From Alicyclobacillus sp. SO9 (GTDB lineage: Bacteria; Bacillota; Bacilli; Alicyclobacillales; Alicyclobacillaceae), in NCBI RefSeq assembly GCF_016406125.1, contig NZ_CP066339.1, forward strand, positions 3,906,001 through 3,970,000: a stretch of DNA of 64,000 nt, read 5' to 3'. How positions within the stretch are numbered: position 1 is the first letter of the stretch; the number at the start of each line of letters is the position of its first letter. This document shows positions 1 through 9,644 of this stretch, piece after piece. The translations under genes and the position numbers were made by a program. The notes under the pieces are model-generated. The model had not been told where the DNA came from. It worked only from the letters and a program-made list of their open reading frames with translations, and did no database searches.

Positions 1-438
1 TGTGGCTTGGACAACCATGGAACCAACAGGCAAAATGGAATCCATAATCCCTCCTCGTCGCCAGGAAATCCAGATTCCGAGACCCGTGCCAACGAAAACT
101 GCAATGACGGTCGTACTGCCAACAAGAACCAGGGTCCAGGGAAGACTCCTTTGGATGACCTGTGTGACTGGAGTTGGATAGTACGTATAAGACAAACCCC
201 AGTGACCAGTGACCAAATTTTTCAGGTAAGTAAAATACTGTATTAAAAGAGGCTGTTTGCTGAATCCAAACTGTAACTTTAATGCCTGCAGTGCTTGCGG
301 AGACAAGCTGTTGCTAAACTTGGCGAACATTGCGTCTGCCGGGTCCCCGGGCATCATACGCGGCAGAACAAAGTTGATTGTGACTGCCGCCCATATGGAT
401 ACCACAAAAAAGCCAAGACGGTTTAAAACATACCGCAT
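1..438 (-). CDS. OppB/DppB-type ABC transporter permease, N-terminal part (cut by window edge)
   Basis: Reading leftward from an ATG at 438, about 146 codons remain open to the window edge. The protein begins with a membrane segment and then the MMPGDP sequence, which is typical of the first permease subunit of oligopeptide-type ABC importers. This family also imports beta-glucosides and mannobiose in Firmicutes. A further hydrophobic segment follows around residues 105-125. A GGGAGG ribosome binding site lies just before the ATG. The C-terminal EAA loop, which contacts the ATPase, is outside the window. It is the first visible gene of an operon that runs off the left edge. The substrate cannot be told; a xylo- or other oligosaccharide is a guess from the neighbouring xyl genes. 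Confidence 0.85.
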   Translation of the reverse strand, partial: MRYVLNRLGFFVVSIWAAVTINFVLPRMMPGDPADAMFAKFSNSLSPQALQALKLQFGFSKQPLLIQYFTYLKNLVTGHWGLSYTYYPTPVTQVIQRSLPWTLVLVGSTTVIAVFVGTGLGIWISWRRGGIMDSILPVGSMVVQAT

Positions 439-849
439 AAAATCCCTCCCTCTTGAACGGCTTGTATAACTCTTGCACATGTGCTGCTGCTGTCGACGCA
501 ATCCACAACTAGACTTGTCTTGCCTCCCTGCGTATGCGCTTACAATTCGTTTCTGAATTTTCTTGTATTTCTTACACTACGGAGCACAAACTTTTATCCA
601 TTTTTCTCACCCCATATCTCCTCTCAAATTACTTGACAATTATAATATCAGTCTTGTGGGAGCGTTAACATTCCCAGTTCAAGCCTGTTATTACCCAAAT
701 CGTGCAAACATTCGGTTGGGCAAAACCAGAATTTTTTCCTTGCAGTTTTTACAGAACGACCCATGTATTGTGAGAATAACCCGGCTGCTCCAGCCGGGTT
801 ATTTTGTTTCTCCAATTTCTAAAAACAGTTCATCATCCAATCCAGTAAT
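439..849. other. Intergenic region between permease and xylA
   Basis: No gene is supported here. It must hold the leader and promoter of the leftward permease gene. A TATAAT on the minus strand near 640-650 is a possible -10, but its -35 partner is poor. The strong hairpin at 775-803 is listed separately. Confidence 0.5.
775..803. terminator. Hairpin downstream of xylA
   Basis: A perfect 13-bp stem (AATAACCCGGCTG and its complement) closes a 3-nt loop. The TTTTGTTT tail lies on the plus strand and the minus-strand tail is poor. It sits 47 bp past the xylA stop and probably ends the leftward xyl transcript, possibly in both directions. Confidence 0.7.
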
Positions 850-2160
850 TTATACGGATGCGATATATTGATTCAAAATTGATTTAAGCATTTCCTGACG
901 GCCAGATTCGTTACGAATCTCGTGTTGTAATGCATACTCTTCTAGACTCTTAAAGTTGGCCTTCCCAGCAACAATATCTGCTCCAATTCCTTCCTTGTAG
1001 CTCCGGTAGCGCGTATCGATGAAGTCTTCCAACACTCTGTCTTCGAGCAGCTTCGATGCGACTTGAAGCCCCTTTGCAAAGCTGTCCATCCCTGCAATGT
1101 GCGAGTAGAACAAGTCCTCAGGATCCATCGAAGGCCGACGCGTCTTTGCGTCAAAGTTCATCCCACCACTGTGAAGCCCGCCATTCTGCAGAATTTCGTA
1201 CATCGCAAGCGTTGTCGAGTACAGGTCTGTCGGGAACTCATCCGTGTCCCATCCCAACAGCAGGTCCCCTTGGTTCGCATCCACTGAACCAAGAACCCCG
1301 TTCACCCGGCTCACTCGCAACTCATGTTGGAAAGTATGTCCGGCCAATGTGGCATGGTTCGCCTCAATGTTCAGTTTGAATCTGTCCTTCAATCCATACT
1401 TGTATAAGAATGCGATACTGTTAGCTGCATCGTAATCGTATTGGTGTGTTGTAGGCTCTTTCGGCTTCGGCTCAATCAAGAATTGACCTGTATAGCCAAT
1501 TGCGTCCGCATACTCCAGTGCCATGTGATAGAACCTGCTCAAATTGTCCAGTTCAAGCTCCATGTTTGTGTTCAGCAGCGTATCGTATCCCTCGCGTCCG
1601 CCCCAGAACACATGGTTTTCAGAACCAAGCTCTTTGCCAATTTCCAAGCTCTTTTTCACCTGTGCTGCCGCATACGCAAATACATCCGCATTGGAGGAGG
1701 TGGCAGCACCGTGTACAAACCTTGGGTTTGTGAACATGTTTGCTGTGTTCCACAGCAGTTTTACGCCTGACGTCTTCATATATTCCGCAATCATCGATAC
1801 AATGACGTCCAGATTCCGGTTGGTTTCAGAGAGCGTGTCCCCCTCCGGTGCAATATCCCTGTCGTGAAATGCAAAGTACGGCACACCCAATTTTTCTGCG
1901 AATTCAAAGGCAGCTTCCACTCTTGCCTTCGCCAAATCCATACCAGACAGATGGTTCCAAGTCCGTTTCATTGTTCCGACTCCAAACTGATCGGAGCCGT
2001 TAGCTGTAAACGAATGCCAGTATGCTACAGAGAACCGCAAGTAATCTTCCATTCGCTTTCCTGCTACCACTGCGTCAGGGTTGTAATACTTAAAAGCCAG
2101 GGGATTCTTGGACTGAGGACCCTCATATGCAATCTTCTTTACATGTTCAAAGTATGCCAT
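850..2160 (-). CDS. xylA: Xylose isomerase
   Basis: A 436-residue class II xylose isomerase, the usual length, which converts D-xylose to D-xylulose in the cytoplasm. Visible motifs are the FAFHDRD segment (His99, the catalytic base region), [11 protein letters not shown] (Glu230 and Lys232, metal and substrate binding), [12 protein letters not shown], and VDANQGD near the C-terminus with metal ligands. The start is fixed by TAGGAGGAGAAGAGA directly before the ATG. It lies 113 bp downstream of xylB on the same strand, so the two form one transcript, with the PxylB promoter and XylR operator far upstream at 4034-4095. Nothing is missing or truncated. Confidence 0.98.
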   Translation of the reverse strand: MAYFEHVKKIAYEGPQSKNPLAFKYYNPDAVVAGKRMEDYLRFSVAYWHSFTANGSDQFGVGTMKRTWNHLSGMDLAKARVEAAFEFAEKLGVPYFAFHDRDIAPEGDTLSETNRNLDVIVSMIAEYMKTSGVKLLWNTANMFTNPRFVHGAATSSNADVFAYAAAQVKKSLEIGKELGSENHVFWGGREGYDTLLNTNMELELDNLSRFYHMALEYADAIGYTGQFLIEPKPKEPTTHQYDYDAANSIAFLYKYGLKDRFKLNIEANHATLAGHTFQHELRVSRVNGVLGSVDANQGDLLLGWDTDEFPTDLYSTTLAMYEILQNGGLHSGGMNFDAKTRRPSMDPEDLFYSHIAGMDSFAKGLQVASKLLEDRVLEDFIDTRYRSYKEGIGADIVAGKANFKSLEEYALQHEIRNESGRQEMLKSILNQYIASV

Positions 2161-2273
2161 TCTCTTCTCCTCCTAAGTTGTTGTGTGACTGTCAATGAGT
2201 GCTTTATACCAAGGACTGCCTTGTGTTTCCACAGCTTTTGTATCGCAGAGTGAGTGTGGATTCTTAGCTGCAT

Positions 2274-3806
2274 TTACCTCGAAAGCTGGTTAAGCTGTGT
2301 AACAATATCCTTCGATGCCGCATAGCCTTGGCGAAAAACCGAATAGAGTGAATCGTAAAACTCGACCCATTCCTCCTTGGGACGGACAGTCTTCCCGGAT
2401 GAGAGCCAAGAGTGAACGGATTCGCTCGTTTCGTCGAGAATCCCAACCCCCTGGGCTGCCAAGATGGCTGCTCCGTAGGCCGGGCCGTGTGAAGCCTGGA
2501 CAATTTCCAACTCCTGTCGAACAACGCTTGCGAAAATTTGCATCCAGATGTCTCCTTGTGCACCGCCTCCTGAAGCCTTCCACTGCGAGGATGTAATACC
2601 GAGTTCGCGGATGATTTCCCAAGCATCCCTCAGACTGAAAGAAACGCCCTCCAGCACGGAGCGTACCAAATGAGACAAGTCATGGCGCCATTGCAATCCA
2701 ATCCAGCCGCCTCGCGCATTTGGATCCAGGTGCGGTGTTCTCTCCCCCAGCAAATAGGGAAGAAACAATAACCCTTCCGCCCCGGGAGCAACCGACTCAG
2801 CTTCGTCCATCAAAAACTCGTAGACATCACGTTTGGATTGATTCGCAGCTAGTTGTTCAACTTGCGCAAACCGATTTCGGTACCACTGAAGCGATCCGCC
2901 TGCTGCCTGAGTAACACCCATGACAAACCAACTGTCCCTCTGCCCATGGCAAAAAGTATGCAACCGGCCTTTGGGATCCCGAAGCGGGGAATCCGTAACA
3001 GCCAGCACCACGCCGGAGGTCCCAAACACTGCAGAAATCGCTCCGGGTTCCAGAACTCCCAACCCGATGGCACCTGCTGCTTGGTCTCCAGCTCCTGCGA
3101 CGACCGGAATACCTCCAGGCAGACCCAGCAGCGCACCGGCTCCATCGGTAAGATGCCCAACCACGTCGTTGGACTCGTAGACAGGTGGAAGCCATTCCTT
3201 TGACACCCCAGTGGCTTGACACATTTCGCTGGACCACTTGCGTTTGGATACATCAAACAGCAGTGTCCCAGACGCATCAGCAACGTCCATGGCATATGAG
3301 CCCGTCAGTTTGTATCGGATATAATCCTTCGGCAGTAGTACACAGCGAATTTGACGATACAAATCCGGTTCATAATCTCTCATCCACAACAGTTTTGTTA
3401 GAGTGAAATTCGGAAGAGGGGGGTTTTGCGTCAATTGAATGATTTGCTCTCTGCCAACCGTCTGCTCCAACGCAATGGATTGTTCTTCAGTTCGCACGTC
3501 ACACCAGATAATAGAAGGTCGCAACACTTCGCCGTCTCTGTTTAAGGGCACCAAACCGTGCATTTGGCCAGAAAACCCAATGGCTTGAACATCAAGGTTG
3601 GTCTTTTTCTCTAGTGCACGCTGCGTGGCCTTAACGGTTGCGTTCCACCAGTCCTCGGGATTTTGCTCTGCCCACCCGAGCTTTGGAGTCGCCATGTCAT
3701 ACGTTTCTGTGGCGGAACCCAGAACCGTACCATCAACTCCTACTACAATCACTTTTGTGCCGGAGGTTCCTATGTCAATTCCCAGCACTGCTTGTTGCAT
3801 AGTCAT
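2274..3806 (-). CDS. xylB: Xylulokinase
   Basis: FGGY-family kinase of 510 residues that phosphorylates D-xylulose to xylulose-5-phosphate, feeding the pentose phosphate pathway. It has the N-terminal phosphate loop GIDIGTSGTK, the QMHGLV substrate segment, WCDVRT, the mid-protein AGAGDQAAG segment and the C-terminal SGGGAQGD adenosine motif. The open frame extends up to 3857, but GGGGAGGT lies 7 nt before the ATG at 3806, so that start is preferred. It is the first gene of xylB-xylA and diverges from xylR. The order and the operator at 4034-4054 match Bacillus-type xylose control. Confidence 0.96.
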   Translation of the reverse strand: MTMQQAVLGIDIGTSGTKVIVVGVDGTVLGSATETYDMATPKLGWAEQNPEDWWNATVKATQRALEKKTNLDVQAIGFSGQMHGLVPLNRDGEVLRPSIIWCDVRTEEQSIALEQTVGREQIIQLTQNPPLPNFTLTKLLWMRDYEPDLYRQIRCVLLPKDYIRYKLTGSYAMDVADASGTLLFDVSKRKWSSEMCQATGVSKEWLPPVYESNDVVGHLTDGAGALLGLPGGIPVVAGAGDQAAGAIGLGVLEPGAISAVFGTSGVVLAVTDSPLRDPKGRLHTFCHGQRDSWFVMGVTQAAGGSLQWYRNRFAQVEQLAANQSKRDVYEFLMDEAESVAPGAEGLLFLPYLLGERTPHLDPNARGGWIGLQWRHDLSHLVRSVLEGVSFSLRDAWEIIRELGITSSQWKASGGGAQGDIWMQIFASVVRQELEIVQASHGPAYGAAILAAQGVGILDETSESVHSWLSSGKTVRPKEEWVEFYDSLYSVFRQGYAASKDIVTQLNQLSR

Positions 3807-4033
3807 CACACGACCTCCCCTTCCAACGCTGGTTTGGATACGACTTTCATATACCATCTCTCAGGGAACAGTCGACGAAGGTTATGTATTCTTCACCAGA
3901 ACCAGAGAGAATGACTTCCTGAATCCGATTGCAAGCCAGTTAAAAGCAACTCCGATGCACACTTGAGCGGACAAACGGCCGAGGAATTTCCGACCCATTT
4001 TTATCGCACATGTGATTTTGCATTACAAGTCAT

Positions 4034-4054
4034 TTTGTTTAAGATATAAACAAA
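4034..4054. promoter_or_regulatory. XylR operator
   Basis: Inverted repeat TTTGTTTA-agata-TAAACAAA, perfect over 8 bp each side. The TTTGTTT/AAACAAA half-sites resemble the known Bacillus XylR operator. It lies about 13 bp downstream of the PxylB -10 box, where a bound repressor would block transcription of xylBA. Confidence 0.8.
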
Positions 4055-4066
4055 TTAATCAAGTCG

Positions 4067-4095
4067 AGTATATTATTTACCTTGTTTTTTTTCAA
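4067..4095 (-). promoter_or_regulatory. xylBA promoter
   Basis: Sigma-A type: TTGAAA (4095-4090), 17-bp spacer, TATACT (4072-4067), reading toward xylB. The XylR operator lies directly downstream. The leader to the xylB start is about 250 nt. Confidence 0.75.
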
Positions 4096-4259
4096 GTCAT
4101 TTTTTCGATAGGTATACTTTCTCTAACCCTATCAAGCAGCTAAACCCTATCAAATACAGCACTATATCTCGGAATTTAAAATCCCGAAACTTCAGATGAA
4201 AATAGGTTGTATCCATAGCAATTTGGGATCACTTGAAGACTAATGATGGGTTTATTTGT

Positions 4260-4288
4260 TTGACACATTACACTAATTCTTCTATAAT
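4260..4288 (+). promoter_or_regulatory. xylR promoter
   Basis: A consensus TTGACA (4260-4265), a 17-bp spacer and a consensus TATAAT (4283-4288), reading toward xylR. The -35 overlaps a TTTGTTT half-site, so weak autorepression is possible. Confidence 0.8.
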
Positions 4289-4448
4289 TATAAGGAATAA
4301 TACTAACCTATTCAGGATTACTTCTTTAAATAACTTTCAGTCTTTTACTTTCCACCCATTTGTATATTAGTATACATGAATGTCAAGTTGCTGCGATAGA
4401 ATGCTCACAGACAACTCTGATGACTCCATTTACGGGCAGGCTTTGTTA

Positions 4449-5615
4449 ATGATACGCACAGGAGATCAAGCTTTTATAAAAGAATTGAACAAGTCCATAA
4501 CCATTAACTTAATCCGAAGAAGAAGTCCTATTTCGCGTTCACAAATTTCCGTGGAAAGCGGCCTTAATAAAGCGACCGTGTCCTCTCTGATTGATGAACT
4601 CATTTCGGAAGGCCTTGTCATTGAATTAGGACCTGGCCATTCATCGGTAGGAAGGCGCCCTGTCATGCTTGGATTCAACGGGAGTGCAGGACATACCATT
4701 GGTGTTGAACTCGGAGTAGACTACGTTCGTGCCCTATCCACTGACTTGGCGGGCAATATTGCTCTCTCAGAAGAGACCAAATCTCCCGATGCTGGGAATA
4801 TTCAAGAAACTATTGCGTCGTTGGCAAACCTAGTGAAGGAAATCATTGCAAAAACCCCTCCTTCAAGACTAGGCATCATTGGAGCCGGCATTGGTGTGCC
4901 TGGTATGGTTGACTTTAGCAACGGTACCGTATTAAATGCGCCAAATCTCGGTTGGTTCAATGTTCCTCTAAAATCCTATCTTGAAACGCACCTGAATATC
5001 CCCATCTTCATTGATAACGAGGCGAACACAGGTACTTTGGCGGAGAAAATGTTTGGACATGGCAAACAGGTGTCGAACTTTATCTATCTCAGCGTGAGTA
5101 CCGGTATCGGGACCGGCATCATGATAAACGACAACCTGGTCCGAGGCAGTCATGGGACCGCCGGGGAGTTTGGTCACATGGTTGTCGAGACGCAAGGGTT
5201 GCGCTGCTCCTGCGGTAATCGAGGCTGTCTGGAAATGTACGCATCTGAGAAGGCACTGGTCACAAAATACCAGCAGCTCTCTGGCAGGACGCTGCCCACT
5301 CCGGAAATCATTTCGCTCTTGTCACAAGGAGACGCCATGGCGTTTCAAAGTGTCCAGTCTGTCGGTCAGTACTTAGGAATTGGCATTAACAATATTATCA
5401 ATGGATTGAATCCCACACTCGTCATTATTGGAAATCACTTTAGTACCCTAGGAAGCTGGGTAATCCCTCAAATCGAACAAATCATCGGCAATTCAACCTT
5501 GAGAACTCCTCCCTCTCAAGTCAGGGTGGAAGTGGCCTCCCTTGGACGTGATGCCACTTCAGTCGGCGCAGCAGCACTTGCGATTAACGAGTATTTTGCT
5601 GGTCCAATACACTGA
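4449..5615 (+). CDS. xylR: ROK-family xylose repressor
   Basis: Predicted xylose-responsive repressor of xylBA. The start at 4449 (388 residues) is chosen because the sequence from there, MIRTGDQAFIKELNK, aligns with the beginning of Bacillus subtilis XylR. The frame is open back to 4380, but no ribosome binding site precedes that ATG, and only a weak GGCAGG precedes 4449. A winged helix-turn-helix (ISRSQISVESGLNKATVSS) is followed by GRRPVML and the ROK sugar-binding domain. That domain carries STGIGTG and the zinc motif GHM...CSCGNRGCLE. It is divergent from xylB, with a XylR-type operator between them. The inducer is xylose by family and context. Confidence 0.92.
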   Translation: MIRTGDQAFIKELNKSITINLIRRRSPISRSQISVESGLNKATVSSLIDELISEGLVIELGPGHSSVGRRPVMLGFNGSAGHTIGVELGVDYVRALSTDLAGNIALSEETKSPDAGNIQETIASLANLVKEIIAKTPPSRLGIIGAGIGVPGMVDFSNGTVLNAPNLGWFNVPLKSYLETHLNIPIFIDNEANTGTLAEKMFGHGKQVSNFIYLSVSTGIGTGIMINDNLVRGSHGTAGEFGHMVVETQGLRCSCGNRGCLEMYASEKALVTKYQQLSGRTLPTPEIISLLSQGDAMAFQSVQSVGQYLGIGINNIINGLNPTLVIIGNHFSTLGSWVIPQIEQIIGNSTLRTPPSQVRVEVASLGRDATSVGAAALAINEYFAGPIH

Positions 5616-5700
5616 CTCAGCTATCTGACTCAAGTATCTGTCGCAATTGTCATGACAAAGCAAACAGAAAGCCTACACGCAAAATCGGCCGGACATAGAG

Positions 5701-5726
5701 GACCTCGCGCAGGAAAGCGCGAGGTC
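5701..5726. terminator. Hairpin between convergent xylR and epimerase-like gene
   Basis: A perfect 10-bp GC-rich stem (GACCTCGCGC) with a 6-nt loop, placed between two convergent genes. T-runs are weak on both sides. Probably a two-way terminator. Confidence 0.65.
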
Positions 5727-5765
5727 GTTCTCATTAAAAAACTACAGCATGTCAGCGGCGGCGAC

Positions 5766-6617
5766 CTAGTCTACAGCAACATACTTGCGCCACACGTGAA
5801 CTGGTTGCCAATTTAATAACTCCTTTGCTTTCTTGTTTGAAAGCAGTGTCTCATAGCCAGACAACTCCTCTCGGAAGTCTGTTACATTCGGATAGCGAGC
5901 TGCCATCAATTCGCGGCTTTTAATGTCCATACTTGTTTCATCGTTCGCAATGTTTAAAGCGACGGCTCCCAAATTATCCGTCTCGATGGCTAGCCTGCAG
6001 GCAGTTCCCGCATCCCGAGCATCAATGTAGCTCCATAAAATACGCTCCCGCTCTACTGCGTCATGGATAAAACCCTTAAAAAGGGGATACATATCAGGTG
6101 TAATCACATTTCCTAGACGGAAGCAGGCAACTTGAATTCCCGTTTTTCTATGAAACATTTCTGCAGTTTTTTCATTTACAATTTTCGAAAGACCATAACT
6201 GTCTTGGGGCAGTTGGGGATGTTCTTCGTCGATTGGAACATATTTGGGCTCCATCGGATGCACCGCAAAGCAGATTCCATAGGAAGATTCACTGGATGCA
6301 ATCACGGCCTTTTGAATTCCAAGGGTCGATGCAGCTTCCAAAATATTATAGGTTGCCATCACGTTGTTTTGAAAGGTGACCTCGTTCGGATGTGAATATG
6401 CTACAGGTATAGCAGCTAAATGAACAACGGCGTCTGCATCACTCAACACTCCGTAGACCTCACCAAGATTTGTTAAATTGGTAAGTACAGTTCTACACAG
6501 AGGCTCTTCAGGCAGTTTTGTGTCAACATTCACCACTTCATAACCGTTATCAACAAATTCCTTGACAACCCATTTGCCTAACTTTCCGCTCCCGCCGGTG
6601 ATGACCACTTTTGACAA
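5766..6617 (-). CDS. NAD-dependent epimerase/dehydratase family protein (extended SDR)
   Basis: A 283-residue Rossmann protein. The nucleotide loop GGSGKLG (8-14) and the catalytic pair Tyr141/Lys145 in DSYGLSK are intact, as is the HLAAIP segment. The first ATG in frame is at 6647, but AGGGGAG sits 8 nt before a TTG at 6617, which starts right at the Rossmann strand, so TTG is preferred. It is the last gene of an operon with an ABC importer and a zinc alcohol dehydrogenase. The general look is like uronate dehydrogenase or nucleotide-sugar epimerase relatives, but the substrate cannot be decided. Its operon place suggests a step in the oxidation or epimerisation of the imported sugar or polyol. 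Confidence 0.85.
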   Translation of the reverse strand: MSKVVITGGSGKLGKWVVKEFVDNGYEVVNVDTKLPEEPLCRTVLTNLTNLGEVYGVLSDADAVVHLAAIPVAYSHPNEVTFQNNVMATYNILEAASTLGIQKAVIASSESSYGICFAVHPMEPKYVPIDEEHPQLPQDSYGLSKIVNEKTAEMFHRKTGIQVACFRLGNVITPDMYPLFKGFIHDAVERERILWSYIDARDAGTACRLAIETDNLGAVALNIANDETSMDIKSRELMAARYPNVTDFREELSGYETLLSNKKAKELLNWQPVHVWRKYVAVD

Positions 6618-6720
6618 TCCCAACACTCCCCTAAGGTTTCTACACACTACTCTTTCTCAGGTCTTCTTCTCGTTTGCAGAGTCCGTTCCCTGCTCGGTAG
6701 ATCTGCCATCAACAGCGATT

Positions 6721-7749
6721 CTAGCGAATCAGTTCAACCTGGACTTTTAATGCGGTTTTATCCTTGGGTTGCGACAGTAACTCAGGGACTTCATCGAGTG
6801 AAATTGTGTGTGTTAAAATCTCCCCAATATCAATTCTGCCTTCTTTAAGAAGTTGAAAAGCGGGTATAAAAGTGTTGTTAATCGCCATCGAACCAAGTAT
6901 GGTCCAGTCCTGATTATAGATTTCAAAGGGATTTACTGTAATCTGTGCTTCCTGGGGAGTTACACCAAATTGCAGAAACTTGCCCGTCTTACCCAGGTAC
7001 TTAAACTCTGTTTGAATAACCTGCGGTATTCCAGTGACATCAACTACGATGTCGAATCCCTTTGGATATGAGTGTGACAGGACCGCCTCTGATGTCTCGG
7101 AAAGTATGCCTCGAGTGGCACCATATTTCAGGGCGGTGTCCAATTTTGTCTGTTCCACATCAACGACGACCAACTCCGAGGCACCTGCATGGGCTAATGC
7201 TTGAATCAATTGAAGTCCCATGGCACCAACCCCAAAAAGTAATACGCTGTCACCCATACGGACCTGTAACCTGTTCATCCCGTGAACAACGCATGCGATG
7301 GGTTCCACGAAAGCACCTTGCTCAAATGTCATCTCATCAGGCATTTTTACGGCGTTTTTTGCCGGTACGGCAACGTACTCCGCTAATGCTCCGTCAGTTG
7401 TATTGCCAATAGCTCCCCAGTGCTCACAGTGATTAAATCGATTGGTCAGACAGTATTCACAACCCCCACAGTACAGCGTTGGATCGACAGATACTCTGTC
7501 ACCGGGTTGAAAGCGGTCCACGCCAGCGCCTACTTCCTCAACTATCCCGGAGAACTCATGTCCCGGAATAATTGGATAGGGTGAAAGAAATTCACCGTCG
7601 AAAATGTGCTGATCGGTTCCACATATACCGACACTGTGCACACGAACAATCATGTCGTGTTCGGATGTCAATGTTGGGTACGGAACTATTTCTACTCTTC
7701 CATCTCGCGGTCCATGGACTACGAAGGCTCTCATTTCTCGTTTGCTCAT
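6721..7749 (-). CDS. Zinc-dependent alcohol/polyol dehydrogenase (MDR family)
   Basis: A 342-residue medium-chain dehydrogenase. Catalytic zinc ligands are Cys43 (GICGTD), His64 and Glu65 (GHEFSG). The structural-zinc cysteines are 94, 97, 100 and 108 (CGGCEYC...C). The NAD fold loop is GVGAMG. This set is typical of sorbitol, xylitol, threonine and butanediol dehydrogenases. GGAG lies 10 nt before the ATG at 7749. Placed directly after two ABC permeases, it most likely oxidises the imported sugar alcohol or sugar. Which one cannot be told from sequence. Confidence 0.9.
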   Translation of the reverse strand: MSKREMRAFVVHGPRDGRVEIVPYPTLTSEHDMIVRVHSVGICGTDQHIFDGEFLSPYPIIPGHEFSGIVEEVGAGVDRFQPGDRVSVDPTLYCGGCEYCLTNRFNHCEHWGAIGNTTDGALAEYVAVPAKNAVKMPDEMTFEQGAFVEPIACVVHGMNRLQVRMGDSVLLFGVGAMGLQLIQALAHAGASELVVVDVEQTKLDTALKYGATRGILSETSEAVLSHSYPKGFDIVVDVTGIPQVIQTEFKYLGKTGKFLQFGVTPQEAQITVNPFEIYNQDWTILGSMAINNTFIPAFQLLKEGRIDIGEILTHTISLDEVPELLSQPKDKTALKVQVELIR

Positions 7750-7787
7750 TCATCTCACACTCCGTTTACGTATAGTAGTGCTTCTCC

Positions 7788-8603
7788 TTAACCTTTGACG
7801 GCACCCATACTTAATCCCCGCACCAGCTGCTTCTGAGCGATCCAACCGAAAATGACCGGAGGCAGAACCGCAATCGTGCCAATGGCACTTAATTTGGACC
7901 AAAACAGTCCCTCACTAGTCATAAACGAAGAGACCAATATGGGAAGCGTAGCTGCATGCGTATCGGTAATGTTTAATGCAAAGAAGAATTCATTCCACGA
8001 AAACACAAGACATAACAGTGACGTTGCAAATAGACCAGGACGTACTAGCGGCAGTATAATTCTCCAAATCAGGGCAAAACCATGTGCACCATCGACCTGA
8101 CTCGATTCAATCACAGAATACGGAATATCTGTGAAGAAGGACCGCATCATCCAAACTACAATCGGCGTATTCATGCCAATATAGAGAAGTGAAAGACCAT
8201 AGAGTGTATCGAGCATGTTCAAATCCCGAAACATAATGTATACAGGCACAATGACACCGACAGACGGAAGAATCTTCGTTGTAATAAACCAGAAAAAGAT
8301 GTCATCTCCGTGCTTCGGTTTGTAAATCGCCAGGGCGTATGCCGCTGGCACACCGATAGCCAGCGCAATTATGGTCGATCCGATTGCAGCAATCAGTGAA
8401 TTGCCCAAATACGAGAAGACCCCCGAAGAAAAAACGAGTTGGTAGTTGTGCAAAGTGGGATGGAAAACGAGACTTGGGGGCATGTGCACAGCCTGCTGCT
8501 CGGTTTTAAAACCATTCAGGAACATGACGAGAATGGGGTAAAAGTAGACAATGGCTACAAGCCAAGCTACGATACCAATTACTGCCTTCTTGGAACGTTT
8601 CAT
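7788..8603 (-). CDS. Carbohydrate ABC transporter permease, MalG/AraQ type
   Basis: A 271-residue permease with about six membrane segments. The EAA-type loop SSQVDGAHGFALIWRIILPL contacts the ATPase, and the C-terminus LVRGLSMGAVKG is typical of MalG homologues. Its ATGA start overlaps the stop of the upstream permease by 4 bp (8600-8603), and GGAGAG precedes it, so the two are translationally coupled. With the binding protein at 9645-11057 it forms an importer. No ATPase gene is in the operon. Confidence 0.95.
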   Translation of the reverse strand: MKRSKKAVIGIVAWLVAIVYFYPILVMFLNGFKTEQQAVHMPPSLVFHPTLHNYQLVFSSGVFSYLGNSLIAAIGSTIIALAIGVPAAYALAIYKPKHGDDIFFWFITTKILPSVGVIVPVYIMFRDLNMLDTLYGLSLLYIGMNTPIVVWMMRSFFTDIPYSVIESSQVDGAHGFALIWRIILPLVRPGLFATSLLCLVFSWNEFFFALNITDTHAATLPILVSSFMTSEGLFWSKLSAIGTIAVLPPVIFGWIAQKQLVRGLSMGAVKG

Positions 8604-9568
8604 CGTAGGGTCTCTCCAAACCGATTGCGAATATTTTTAAACAAGAATGACAATCCAACCACTGTTAGAACAACGAATAAAACGGACACAGACGACGCAA
8701 GTCCATAGTGATAGTTCTGTACTTGGGTTCGATAAACCAGGTAGGACAGATTCGTGGACGCAAGCCCAGGTCCGCCCTGCGTTGTCACATAAATGGTGCC
8801 AAATGTCTGCAAGATAAAGATCAACCCAAGGAAAATTGCAACTTCCATGTAGCGCATCAGATGAGGAATGACCAAAGAGAAAAACCTTTGGATACCATTT
8901 GCACCATCTAATTGCCCGCTTTCATGTAGTTCTTCCGGAAACGACTGTAATCCGGCCAGCAGAATCAGCATAAAGAACGGGATCCAACGCCATGACAACA
9001 CCAGAATAATGAGAATCATAGGATCACTTTGAGCTACCGCAACGGGATGCATACCAATATGACGCATCGCCCACGCGAACAAGCCAAAACTCGGATCGAA
9101 AATGATATCTTTCCATATAATCCCGGATACTGTTGACATCACGAAAAATGGCGTAATAATCAGCGACCGAACAATACCTCTCCCCCAAAATGGTTGGTTC
9201 AACAGTAAGGCGAGCAACATACCAATGCCAAGACAAATCACTAAAGTAAACAACGTGATGACCACTGTGTTTAACGTTGCATGATAGAATTGCATACTGC
9301 TAAGCTCTCGTGCGAAGTTTGAAAAGCCAATAAATTTTATACCCTGGCTTGGACGCAGCAAGTTCCAGCGAAAGAACGAGAGATACAAAGTGCCTAGAAA
9401 CGGGATTTGCGTCAGGACTCCGACAACAATCATCCCCGGGAGTATTAAGCGCATATAACGCTGTTTTGGATGTTGATGAGAAGCCCGAGTCGTTACACGC
9501 CTCCCCCTTCCCGTCGTCATCCGAGACTGAATGTTTTCCAACGCAATCAATGCCTCCGTCCACTTCAA
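8600..9568 (-). CDS. Carbohydrate ABC transporter permease, MalF/AraP type
   Basis: Partner permease with six predicted membrane segments and the EAA-type loop ESGQLDGANGIQRFFSLVIPHL. The start is uncertain. The frame opens with a TTG at 9568 that has only a weak ribosome binding site. GGAGG lies 11 nt before a TTG at 9541, and an ATG lies at 9520. The membrane-spanning part begins well after all three, so function does not depend on the choice. Downstream it overlaps the second permease by 4 bp. Confidence 0.92.
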   Translation of the reverse strand: MKWTEALIALENIQSRMTTGRGRRVTTRASHQHPKQRYMRLILPGMIVVGVLTQIPFLGTLYLSFFRWNLLRPSQGIKFIGFSNFARELSSMQFYHATLNTVVITLFTLVICLGIGMLLALLLNQPFWGRGIVRSLIITPFFVMSTVSGIIWKDIIFDPSFGLFAWAMRHIGMHPVAVAQSDPMILIILVLSWRWIPFFMLILLAGLQSFPEELHESGQLDGANGIQRFFSLVIPHLMRYMEVAIFLGLIFILQTFGTIYVTTQGGPGLASTNLSYLVYRTQVQNYHYGLASSVSVLFVVLTVVGLSFLFKNIRNRFGETLR

Positions 9569-9644
9569 GATTCACAAGGTGCTTATCCTGTCAAATGTTT
9601 ACCGCGGAAGGCCCCACAGGGGGACCCTCCACCCTTAAACACAA

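Larger units (their letters stand above)
3807..4448. other. xylB-xylR divergent regulatory region
   Basis: Non-coding and AT-rich. It holds the leftward PxylB promoter, the XylR operator and the rightward PxylR promoter (listed separately). Also present are an 11-bp direct repeat AACCCTATCAA at 4125-4135 and 4143-4153, upstream of the PxylB -35, and an imperfect palindrome around 4170-4186 (CGG...CCG arms). The role of these two is unknown; they could be sites for an additional regulator. Confidence 0.6.

Noticed and set aside
563-871. A 102-codon plus-strand frame upstream of xylA's end
   Set aside because: It runs through a terminator hairpin and the xylA C-terminus; no ribosome binding site.
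4380-4448. Upstream start for xylR
   Set aside because: No ribosome binding site, and Bacillus XylR aligns from the ATG at 4449.
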